This document shows, one piece after another, positions 24,033 through 36,100 of a stretch of DNA of 64,000 bases (its first letter is position 1; the number at the start of each line of letters is the position of its first letter). The notes beneath the pieces were generated by a model. That model did not search any database. It saw only the letters and a program-made list of their open reading frames with translations, and had not been told where the DNA came from. Both the position numbers and the translations under genes were made by a program. This DNA is from Fasciolopsis buskii (Eukaryota; Platyhelminthes; Trematoda; Plagiorchiida; Fasciolidae), in assembly GCA_008360955.1 (NCBI GenBank), contig LUCM01007735.1:81302-145301 (forward strand). Direction: 5' to 3'.

Positions 24033-27008
24033 AAGGCTGTGAACGGTTTGTTCAATTTCAACACATGATCATCTTGCACATATGGGTCAATCATTTGCCT
24101 GGTCACTGCCCGTTAGCGCATAAAAGTAATTTCTAGGAACATTTTAGTTTGATTTCGCCCAATTCTTTAACTATTCTACTTTGATTCCATGCACTGAAAT
24201 TTAAGTTTTCTGCCAAATCCACCATACAAACTGAAATGAACTTGTCCTTCGACACATGTTTCTCATTTGCCACAATGAGTTTCACGATGAGCACAATCCA
24301 AAACAATGACGACCTCAAATCGCTCTTTTGACTACATGAACTGCAAGCAATCTTTCCCTCAATGTTTATTGGTTTCAACCTGCTTGCGAAATTCAACATG
24401 TATCAATCTCTAGGTCAAAACGTATGGTCATCAGAACAACAAATGTTTAGGTCCTTTTTTCGGGTTTTGTCAAAATTGGTTACTACTGGTTTTTTCAAAA
24501 TACCGTTGAAGAATTCCTCTGAAAATTTGTCCACATACTACAAACGAAATCAATAAAGATTTTCCACTGCAGTTTATATTATGGTGGGTTGCAGCATTAC
24601 CTCGTTCAATCTTTCCTTGAAATGGACTTGAAATTGGTTAGCCTGCAATATTTAAGATGTCCATATGACGTTGATAACGGGGAATGCTGAGATGACATTT
24701 CCACATGTGCATTCCATGGTGAATTAATCCTATCTGCATGTCTGTTGCGTCATTTTCTTGTAAAAGCTGCTTATCACCTTCGCAGGGAGGAGTGGCAGAA
24801 AAATGTGCCCGTTATTTGTTTGACATTCAAACCAGTGACGTATCACCAGCATGATGTAATATTTCTGAAAGTGTTCAAATGATTTTGCAATGATTTGACA
24901 TTTTAGATTAAAAGCTCTCTCGTTAGTGAGTATTGATTCCGCCAATTTTTATTCCCGAGAATTCCGACTTGAGGAATTTTGTTTTCAACGGCCAGTTCGC
25001 TATTTTTCCGCAGACACTAAGCGGTTGTAGGCGATGTCAGTTTAAAATTACTTGAACACGTTTATTAATCGGATGGTGCCTCTGCTGATGGTTAACGCTT
25101 CGACCAACCGGTGTCACATTTGTTCCACAAAAACGGTTTAGTTTTCACATATCTAACATTCATGCTGATATCGGAGTACATTATATAAATGTGGTGACAA
25201 AATTGTGTGTACTGTTACCAAAGCACCTAACTGATAAGATGCCTTCTCTAGATTACGTGAGACATTAAAAATCTATCGGTTGATTAGACGGATGAGTTCT
25301 TCTCGTTCATCGACACCAGATAGTAAATAAACGTAGAAAATTACTAGAATCTGCGGAGATCTGTCAACATGTAATTCGAGTAACCTGCATTCATTTGTAT
25401 CCACTAAAATGTGAATAACTAATTTACTGTAGAATTAAAATAATTCTCAGTGAAACAGAAAAGCTGTCAGAACAGCATGGATGGACTCCAGTCGAAATCC
25501 AAAGTCGTAGAATTTTGATTTGCATTTACAATGCTTTCATATGAATGTAAATATGCTTCCGTAAACTGCATTTGATAACTGCATCGGATCAGTCAGTAGC
25601 TGTAGAAGATTCCTTGCCCGTAAAACCTGGAACCATTGCCGCAAAATTTGTTTTGAGATCTGATTAAGCCGTTTTTCTAATAGGTAATTGCATTGTTCGC
25701 AGTTCACTTTATCAAAATCAAAATCTTGTAGTTAGCAGATTGAATTAATATTTGAATCACACCAACTACTTTCATCATCGCAATACTAGTGTGTTGACCG
25801 CTTTTTATTTTATGCTCTGTTTTCTTTGATATGTTTAGATGCAGGATCATAACAAATCATTTTATGCGAGATTAACAGTAAACACAAGTGACCATTACTT
25901 CTGTAGCTATCGTTCCTCGAAAATGTTCGCTGTACACACGGATATTGGTGTAGCTTGCCGAATTTGTTCATGTCAAAGATGAAGCAAACCCTTTTTCACG
26001 CTTTTGTCCTTTATCGAAGAGAGCGGCTGTGCACGCCTTGGTAATCCTGTTGTTATGGATAATCATTCTTATGCGCTAATATAGGCGTTCGCGTCAGCAG
26101 GTTCGTATTCCGTTGAACATTGTTTCTCCAAGCAGCAGTCTTTAAGGTTCCTTTCAAAGGTAGGACAGCGATCACATTTTAGACGGTAATTTTGTTAACG
26201 ATTTATTATCAGAATCAGTTTCTTTTTTAACGGGTCAACTTTATCGTATATTCAATGGCTTCCCTGCCTGTAAGCGTTTGATTTTCATATCTATAAAAAG
26301 GACCCATTTAGAATATTTGCATACAGATTCCGCAAAATCATTCGCACGACATCTATTTAGCAAACAAAAGGTGCAACGAGCGTAAATGAGCAGTCTACGT
26401 TTAAAAGGATTCCAACTAATTGACGTTTTTCATTTTATTAATTTACCAATGCCATAGCAAACTGCAGGGATTTCGTTCACGTTTTTGTTGCATAAAACGG
26501 CTTTGAAAATGACAGCAGCTGAGCAAATAATAAAAAGCTGCTCCCGGTGAAACCTTGTGAAAAGACCAAGTTCGATCAATAAATTCTGGTAAGAGTAAAT
26601 TTTGGAAAACAGAATCCGTAAACAAAGAGGTAGCGTTTTAACCGTTGGTTTCAGGAAGCCAAACACCAGTGAAGTGATAATTCAGTTAGTTAAAAGCTCG
26701 TGAATATTTATGTTTATCTAATACAAATAAAAGCAGAACGACAAAAGGGTTTTGTACAGTATTTTCCGAAAATGCTTATAGAAGTCTACGAATTACTTTG
26801 AGTCGAAATGTTTGCCTGTTTAATTTATGCGGGTGATGAAGAACGTATTCGTTTTGCAAGCCATCTGAAAGTACTTTTCTGCTGAACTCATCTGTGTTAG
26901 ATGAAGAAGTCTAGTTTCCTTGATTTAACAATGGATCAGATTCCGTTATCACAAGAATGCGTAGTTTGTCTTTGATTTAAAACTGATCAGGCGGAAAAGT
27001 TAGGGCAA

Positions 27009-27032
27009 CCTCGGTTTGACTTCTGACCGAGG
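27009..27032. repeat. Perfect 7-bp inverted repeat, 10-nt loop
   Basis: CCTCGGT at 27009-27015 and ACCGAGG at 27026-27032 are exact complements around TTGACTTCTG. The arms are GC-rich in AT-rich DNA. No T-tract or gene sits beside it, so no terminator role is claimed. Confidence 0.6.
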
Positions 27033-27867
27033 GGCTTTAGGTCGACAAAAGGATCTGAAAATGTGGCATGTTCGGCAGGGGATTAGCACACGTATATGCA
27101 TGAAAATATTTACTTGGGCAGGCTCATCTGTTCACGCTGGTTCATTCGCTTACAACATTCAACGAAGTTATATTCGCTAAGTAATTCTTTGTTGTAGTAT
27201 ACTCTGATACGATATCTTCTGTTTCGTCGCAGTTAATAAGGAAATAATGGGAGCAGATATGTAGATGAGGTGTGAATTGTATGAATCATCTCAATTGAAT
27301 ATATTGGCCATATGAATAACTACATCATGCAGCCTGTAGACAACCATACAAGTTTGATTGTCTAACTATTGACGCTAGCTGACGCTTCAGATAATGTCTG
27401 ATGACCTGCCCTGTGAGGGTCATAAAACAACTTTGCAGATCACCGTTCCACTCCAAAATGTATTGCAACACCTATTTGATGACAGACGTTTATGTTATTG
27501 CGACATCTTGTATGCCAATGTCGTTGAGTTGCCGCACCTGCTTTAGTATATCTTAACTAGTCGTTCGTTTATTTTATTATATTTTATTCAGTTTCACCGG
27601 CTGAAGTTGTTTATCCTGGGAACTCCTTTTCTTTTCCGGGTTTTTGTTAAAACTATCGCCAGTCGTCACAGGAAAGTGCATTGAAGCAAGTCGGGAATTA
27701 ATTTCTGCGATGAGGAAAGCGCATCTATTTGCCAGGAACCGTTGGATAGTGCTGACTTTGCAAAGTGAGCAGTCTTTATTTTTCATTGTCAGCCTTTTCA
27801 ATTTCTTGTTTTTCCACCTGTTTAAAGTGAAAATTAATTTTCCACATGTTAAACCCGCTCACCAGTG

Positions 27868-27882
27868 ACCTCTATAAGAGGT
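27868..27882. repeat. Small hairpin, 6-bp stem
   Basis: ACCTCT and AGAGGT are exact complements separated by ATA. It is short enough to occur by chance. Confidence 0.4.
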
Positions 27883-30800
27883 GGTCCAGATTTCGTGATT
27901 GCTAAGATTGCATTGAAATTTTATTGTCTTTCTCTCTAAATTTGCTAATGTTACAATTGCTTTACTCATAGGACATCGCAGACTCTCTTTCACGCTCACG
28001 ATGTTTTATCAAGTGCACTAACAACTGAAGCTACTTCATTCTGCTTTCCGCTATGCTTTAAACCCAATATTCTATATCTATTTTGAAATTTCTCCGTTAT
28101 AACTAAAATCGTTGCATAAAATGCATAATGATGTTACTTGAATTGGAAAGCACTCATTTTACCTATCCAAAGATTAGACAGTCACAAGCACAATAATGAC
28201 TGAAAACGCCGATGGTTACTGCAGGACAGGTACAAAAATAATATAGGTAAAAATAACAAACTTTAAAAATCCTGAAATCTCAAGCAAATAAAAATTAAAA
28301 GAGCGCAGAGTTTGATGAGTCATGTCAGAAGTAAGAAGTGTTTAAAAGAAATTCTGTTTTAGGCGCCACCTGTGCAGAAATGTGAATATCACATTAGGTG
28401 CTTAACACGAACCGTTTCATCAGGATGACCTTCAACTTCTTCATGAAATTCTGGTGGCATCCCAGCTTTGGGATAAAATATGAACCTATCAACCTAACCA
28501 TGAGAATAAAATCCAAAAAGTAGCTTTAATACATGTCATCTGATCACCTCAGTCGAATGTTCCTGTAATCAAAATCTTCAGTTGATAAGGGCACAAGACT
28601 CACTTGCCTAGATGTCTTAAATACGCTTGAGTTATTACTTAGGTCCTCGTGCTGAAAAGACTTGTCGGTGCTATGCAGCTTTGATTTGAGAGCTGCTTCA
28701 GGTCTATACTTCCAAGATTCCAGGAAACCAAAAGCAAGCATATCGAGCACGTTACCCTGAGGACGACTCATGATGTGAAATAAAATTTACTATTTATCAT
28801 TTTATCTCGTTTTTGCATTTGTATTGAGGGATGGAGTGCATTTCTGGGGCTTACCCTTCAGCTAAACCATAAAAAACAAAATCTCAACGCCATTCTATGA
28901 GGAAATCAGATCCTTTTCGTGTGAACCTCCTTTGTCGTTCGTTTTTCTGGACCGGGTGATGAGTATCTGCTTACACTCAACTTTTTTCAGTTTTCTAATT
29001 CGCCCTCTAGTTATTAGCACTGTTGTATATTGTCATTGAGTATACATGACACATTTATCTTGATCAAATGAGGCCTTAGAACTCGCTGCTATTCAAGCAG
29101 AAAACCAATGCCGTGTTTGTCAAAGTCAAACAGAAGTTTGATCGATCTCCTAAAAACTGAAAGCAAAACCTTATAAACCGCTTTTTCGTCATGTTTCGAA
29201 CGAAGAAATGCACATTGTGAGGAATGTTGCATAACTTAAGGAAAAAAGTTCTCATCTTAACCAGGCATTTTGAGTCAGTGTTGATTATATAATCCTCAGT
29301 AATTGTCTTAAAACAATTGAATTAGAAACTAATGTTACTTGATCTACCTAAAACTTGATAGTCACTTTTACGGTCAAAAGGGGATGGAATTCTGCTTCCA
29401 CTGTAGTGCTTTGTAAATCGTCACTACCAAAATGATCAAGAATAAAAGACAAATCAAAATGACCCAAGTAAGCCAAAGAATGAGAAAATGCTGCTTTTGC
29501 AGCGATAACAGTAGTCAGTGAGAAGGGCCTCGATATGTGACACCACAATCATAGTAAATAATTGGATTATTTGCTATTTTTACAAATCCAGTAGTTTAGC
29601 GATTCAGCCAAGATGAAAGCTTCACATCCTTTGTGATTTGGCGATTGTTTTCTAATGGATAAGAGAATGCAACTAAATCGGGAATGTTGAAAAAGAATAA
29701 ACTGACCAAGAGAATAATGTAAACGCAGTGACTTTACCAATACCCTCTGGAAGCCTATTCTAACTAGAACATTTGAATGTCAAACGGAAGTGATAGTGCA
29801 CTGGGAACGTATGCAGAAAAAACGATTTTATGTTCCACCTTTACCGTTGTTCAACAGCACTTCAGTAATATACGGTAGGAATTCGGCTGATCGGTTTTCA
29901 TTGTTTCCAAATATTAATAGAAGTAACAAAAAATGCGAAACAATTTTAGATGGACAAACATTTTGCTGAAAAGTGAGCTGAACTCTTCAAATCATACTGC
30001 CTATAAATTTGGTCACTTTTACAGCAAGAATTCCAAAAACAGGTGTTTGCCGTCCAATCAATGTGAATGTCTGTTTAAATACAGAGAGTCCTGTGATCTA
30101 AACTAGGTTATCAGAGAGTTTACCACTGATGGGGATTACAGGTTCTGCGAATAACACATACCGACTTGCAGTTATTCATTTTAAAACGTTTTACCAAACA
30201 CTGAAGGTTTTTGAATCAATGGATAGAGTAGGATTTCCTTGCAAACAAGACAGTGTCACTGGAACGTGTAAGATGGTTTTCTCATTCAGTATTCTCTCCC
30301 AGGTGGTTGCATACAGGGACATACAGGTCTTTGGAGCATGTGAAATTGTTTATTTCAAAGTTCTTTCAATCTTTGGGAAATGTAGTGGACTGGTAACAAT
30401 GATATATATAAAGACTAATGCAAAATAGCCAGTGGTTGTTTCAATGGCTGTTTTCGACATACATCCTAGTGCAATTAAGCCTGACAAACTGACACTGCCG
30501 TCACAGCTTCTTGGCGATGCTACTATTTAAATAAATACATCTCCCTGGGAATGCACTGCGACTTTCGTTATTTGTCCGACCCTGTGTTTACAAAAAAATT
30601 CACGAAGATCCTATATTCATTTCTGATTCAGAAATTTGTCTGACGAATCACCAACTTATTTGGGTACATTGTTGGGCTCTTCAGTCTATTGTCATGCACT
30701 ACTCGGTTATACAACTTGAATATACCAATTTTCAGCTGAACTAATCTGAATATTATCGTTTCTTCCTACGCACGTTACTGGGAAACGACCATCTTTAAAT

Positions 30801-32989
30801 CACAAGCTTCAACATAAATTCAACGGAGAAGATAATGCAAAGAACGTTTTACCGGCTTGCGCTCTGGTATTTGCAACTTGGTTAAGCGTGATTTTCCATG
30901 GACGCCCTGCAGAAAAAAGGGCTTCTATCGGATACGAAAAAACTGAATTGGGTGCAAAGGATTTTCTCACCTTACTGTACTGCTCTATTAACCCCGTTGT
31001 TGTGTGGAATCAGTTTTGCAGATTTGGTGATACATAAAGTATTACACACTGCGAAGCTTGTACCCATATGTCGAAATGTCAGTTATTTTCAAATCGTTGT
31101 TGCTAGTAACATTTTTAATCGCTTCCTTTGTGTGTGTAGATCGGTATCCAAACCAAAACACACAAGTCCACCTGTGAATCTGCGACCCTTCTGGTATATA
31201 TATTTCAAGCAGCCACATTTTATTCGACAACAGCAAACCGCTGGGACAAACGATCCATCGCAGCTGATTTATTAGAAGCTATAAAGAATATTTTACATCA
31301 GATAAATTAAATGCCTAGATATTCCTTACTCAAAAATGTTACTTGAAAAATATTGTCCGCACTTTTCGTCGGACCATTCTTTCGGATAACACTTTAAATT
31401 AATCGTTTGATCATTTCTATAAAAAGGGGATTCGCAGAATCAACTTGCAGTATGCAGGCGGAAATACCGAAGTGGTATTTCAGAGGCATTTCGTCTGGAT
31501 TGTATAAAGTCTTAGATAGTAATGCAAATGACGTTTAAATTTGTACGCAAACCATGTGCAACTAATTCGAAGTCTGACTACACAGGCGCCAAATACTACC
31601 AACAGCTTTTTGAACGTCAACATTTTATGCTACCATGCCTTTACCGTTATTTATTCCCATGGTAGAAACTTGCAAATCTTATTCCCGCAAGAAATCATTT
31701 ATTATTGTTTTAGTTAGTTTAGAATAAAACTATCTAGCATTGGATATTATTTGAACTTTCCTTAAATATATGTACTTTACCATACAGCTGAACGGTCAAA
31801 TTAGAGCAAAACCTTTGCTCCCTCACAGGCGAAATTTGTCGTTTTCACTATTCGACGCAGTCGATATTTGCCATATTCATCAAAAACTGGCTTTGTGCTC
31901 TGCTAGCTGAGCTATGAGACCAAATCAAAGTCAACTCGGGCTTCTCCGACAGGGATCTTAATTTACCTACCCACCAGCATGAGGCTCGGAGCAACAGTCT
32001 CATTGAACAAGTAGCTTAGAATTTACTTGTGTGACTAGTTTGAGAAGGTGGTTCTTTGAGTCAGTTTGCGGACCATTCTCCCCGATAGAATATCCCTACG
32101 TAATCTAGAGAATAATAATTGCATCTTAAGTGAAATTTTCGATCATGTTTTAGTGTAGTTCGATACTTTAGCGATTCTAGAAGCTGGGTGAGTTTTAATC
32201 CACTCAACTTCAAATACTTCACCTTTGGATCAATGTTAGCCAAAGGCCTCAACTAATTCGCCTAGTGATTAACGCTTCCCCCAGTTAAAATCTATTATTG
32301 ATAATAATAATAATGCATGCTATCATTTAGATGGTTCATTGTGCATGTCAGTTTTGGATTCATACTAAAATGCCTCTGTGGGAGCCGATGAGAGAATATG
32401 GCTTAGTCTTGTGGGTACTGTTGCCGACATCAAGGTCCCGTCACGGAATATGAATTATTGAAGTGAAGTTATTTTTTTACTGCCAACCTCCACGAAAAAC
32501 TGCAGTTATTCTACTTTCAGTCACTGTACAAGATATACTTGGGAAGCTTCATTGACACAAATTCCACGCTCGGATAAAAAATAAATGACTGTGTGCCACT
32601 CCGAAGCCTCCACATGTCGATTAGGTGAAAGCGGTTCCTTACTTGCATTTGATTTGGATAAAAGTTGTGCAACAATACATGTTGATTTTTCTCTTGGATT
32701 CAGCTCCCGCGCTGACGCACTTTATTAGTTTGCTCCAGTCGCTCTTTCGTCTTAGGCTTCTTGTTTTCACCACCCAATGCGTCGAATCTGATGAGAAAAA
32801 AACAAAAATTTCATTCCGTCACATTAAACAGTTAGGCCATTTGTAAATATCTCATTTCAAGAATGACGTTGCGAATTTCAGAAGAGACTAGATCAAATCA
32901 ATTGATAGTTGTTTTAACTGGTAATTTATCTTTTATATTTTACTTCCTTTATTATTGAAATAACATTGAACATCATTTTTCACGAAGTG

Positions 32990-33104
32990 GGCCGCGGCCA
33001 ACAGCCGGTTACCAAGTGATTAAGATAACCGGCGACGGGAAGATTCAAACCGGTGATCTTCAAGTTCAAATGCCACGACCTTATCTGCTTGGCCACCGCC
33101 GGCC
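32990..33104 (-). mobile_element. tRNA-derived SINE or tRNA pseudogene
   Basis: On the minus strand positions 33102 to 33029 fold like a tRNA. The acceptor arms CCGGCGG (33096-33102) and TCGCCGG (33029-33035) pair at all seven positions (one G-U). T8-G9 is followed by a D-arm with GCC/GGT pairing inside a box A-like TGGCCAAGCAGATAAGG. The box B-like GGTTTGAATCT starts exactly 44 nt after box A, the canonical tRNA spacing. The anticodon and T stems are poorly paired, so it is not a working tRNA. The sequence continues past the tRNA-like part with a GC-rich tail containing an 8-bp inverted repeat and GGCCGCGGCC (32990-32999), then an A-rich stretch with AATAATAAA. That layout (tRNA head, unrelated body, A-rich end) suggests a SINE. 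Its head differs from the one at 24.0 kb, so a different tRNA ancestor or family is likely. Confidence 0.65.
33004..33033. repeat. Perfect 8-bp inverted repeat at the SINE head-body junction
   Basis: GCCGGTTA (33004-33011) and TAACCGGC (33026-33033) are exact complements around a 14-nt loop. The second arm overlaps the 3' acceptor strand of the tRNA-like head, so the RNA could fold in two competing ways. Confidence 0.65.
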
Positions 33105-36100
33105 AAAATGCCTGAACTAAGGTCTGCTTTAGAGAAATTGTAACAGTGTACATTGAAGAATGTGATTAGTTTTTGTAAATATCAATAATGTCCATAGCCA
33201 GCTCAAAAATAACCAAAAACTAAAAAGGAACTATTGCCATTTATCATTACAAGGCATGTAAACTGAATTAAGAGCGAGATGGACTTCTTGGGACTACAGG
33301 AGATGGGAGAAATATCACGGCTGCGTCAAGTTGCTAGGAGAACTAAGATTACCGTACCTTATCATCTGGTCAAATCAGACAAAGGATTGTGTAGATAGGC
33401 GAAATTTGTTAATCTTTGCCTTTGTTTCTTTTAAAACTTCACCTTATCTCTATGATAATGCAACGGTTTCTTACAGTTCTTAGCAACTAATTATTTTGAA
33501 ATAATACAGCTAGCGGTTTGAGTCTCTCAGATGAGTGGAAGCGCTGGTACTAATGACTTTCGGAAAGGAAAATTCCCTGTGACAGGAATGGGACTGGTCT
33601 TAAAAAAGAAAAAAAAGGATACCGCAGATCCTGTATTTTTATTTCGCTGTACATACACCATGCATTTAACACAGCGTCACTTGTTATTCTTTACCATGAA
33701 AAATCATTCGTTTCCACAAACTCTTTAAGCTGCTTTAAAATGAATTTTTACGCTCATTTACTTTTGCTGAAAACTCACCATGGTGACATTTTATGAATTC
33801 TTTAGGGGAAAGCAGTTTGCTCATTATTATCTTTTCCAAAACAATTCACGTTTTATTCGCCCCAACTGCAAACTTTGTCAATTACAACAAGATTGCGCTT
33901 CGACACTACACTGAGCACCATCATCCATACCGTTACAGTCATAACCATGGAATCCCCATTTAAAAGTCTTTTATCAGGCAGTACGCACTCCAGTGTTACC
34001 CGTTTGAACAGTAAGCCTCGCTCAAAATCCGTTTCTCCAACAACCCTTTCCGAAATCCTTAGGAGGGTTCATTGGCTCCCGAAAATGGTCCTTTCGTTAT
34101 CGACTGTTCTATTGCTGTCTTATGCGAAATAAATCACAGTTTTCCAGTAATTTCTTATTTTATTAAGATATTCCTGCTTGTTTGCTGGCGACGGTTTAGG
34201 GTGTAAATTTAAACATGCACGAACTAGCATTTGGCTCTCAGATTTAAAGCCTGATTTGATTTGGGAATTCATCGACAGCGGTCATCATTTCCAATGATAG
34301 GTAGAACGTGAGGTGACCACTTACATTTCTTCGAATCTGAGTAGGCCTATACTTCTGATCATACAGTGAATTGTTGGGAGCAATTGTTCAGCTCACCAAG
34401 AATCCGCAGAGCAATCATCTCAGAATGAGCATATAATAGGTCGGAATGTTATCAGCCGGTTGGGTAACGGGTCAAACAATTCAAAAAATCTACTGAGCAC
34501 GTTAATTTAATTAAATCTCGATAAGTTTAAGAATTTCCAAAATTCTACTCTTCGTTAACAGAGATCACTCATATCGTCACCTAAGCTGTTTTCCTCAAAC
34601 ACAGTACAAATTATTTAGAGTACACTAGGCTTGCTGGTATTGATAATGTTGTCCAAAATTGAAGGTAACTATGATCCTAATAAATCGCTGCTGATAACCG
34701 TGATGATCGCCAGTAATCAGAGTTTTGTTTATCCTAGAGATGAATCACAAAGTTAACACTTGAAACCACATGGACCTACATGGCATTGGATTAAACATTG
34801 ATCACTAAACACAGAAAATAAACAATAATCCACATAGTGCATGTGGTAGAAATTTAGAGCTGTCTTACAGGACAATCGTAATTTTCAGTTTCTCTGATTG
34901 TGATTAAAATGTACAGGACTTTGACGATTCCTGTAGAAAACAAAATGAGATCATGCCATCCTGAGTGATTGGAAGTCATAACACTGCATCATTGCTAGGT
35001 ATGTCGTGAAGTGCAACTTAGTTGAGCCTAACACAACAGTGATAGGTTGTGCTTTCTGTCAACTCCTAATAGAGTAAAGAAAATACAATTTTGCTGATTG
35101 TATTCTAAAAGATACATAAATGTGTCCATCACTGAAAGTTGATATGGCCCAATTCTGCTCAGTATTGTGCCGTGGTTTTTTCTGCCTCAGATGTTTAGAG
35201 GGTTTTTTGTTTTTTGCACAATAGTCATCTTGGAGTACGACCAGTGTATCGGAAGAAAATACTGTTCATATCGATTTCAGCGGCGTACCAGCAAGTGGTG
35301 TAGGAAAAAGGAATACTATGTCCATTGGGAGATAATCATTTTGATAGATGAAAAAATAGCATAATGTCTAACATCACCCAAAATGTTCCTTTTTGACTAA
35401 ATCTGTGGCTTTATAAGTGTACCGCAGATCTCCCACTGACGCCATTTGTCAGGTTTTGAGCCATAAGTAAATTCTTTGAATTTATCAGGCATCGAAAATT
35501 CGGGGCATTAGACTGATCACCACGGTATTCCATCAAAATTGGCGAACTAGTGTCCGATATAGTTAATCGAGCTTTTATCTAGTAATTTGTGAAAACGTTT
35601 AGGGTGGATTACGGTATTATCGCACCTGGAATGTCCCGTATACCGATAATTTCAAAAATAGTTTTTTTTCTTGCCAACAGCAAAACGCATTGACCATTCT
35701 GAATGAGTTATTATCGCCCATTCCGAAACGGATGCTTGCGATACGGTGAAGAAAGCTATCATGAGATCTGTTCATCTTAGGCAGACGATCACGGGAATCG
35801 CAGCACAACAACGTAGGTAGCAGGATTATGTTACTTTCCTGCCTCACACTTTCGATAGCGTTGTTCTGAATATCATTGTGATGGCGAGGAACAGTCAACG
35901 AAATTAGTCACACGAGAAATGGTGTTACCATTCAGTGAGAAAACCAAATTCATCTAAATCAGATGAAATTTCTTATCTCTGAATGGAAGAAACATTCGAC
36001 GACTCGAGTCTTGTCTCCGCCGCAGTCGATGATCGATTATTTTTGTATTCATAAAAGAATAAAACTTTTGGTTTTCTCATAATAAAAGTGTGCCCCTTAT

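Larger units (their letters stand above)
24033..32984. other. No recognisable gene; anonymous non-coding DNA
   Basis: No coding or RNA gene could be supported. The 125-codon plus-strand frame at 30898-31275 and the 99-codon frame at 30129-30428 match nothing I recognise. Small inverted repeats occur at 27009-27032 and 27868-27882. An (AAT) run of about five units lies near 32295-32313. Confidence 0.45.

Noticed and set aside
27398..27428. CTGATGACC...GGTCATAAAAC as a hammerhead core.
   Set aside because: The GAAA strand is missing and the stem geometry does not place the core strands correctly.
30898..31275. 125-codon open frame considered as a gene.
   Set aside because: No start context, splice sites or recognised domain. 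It overlaps an opposite-strand frame and its length is within chance expectation.
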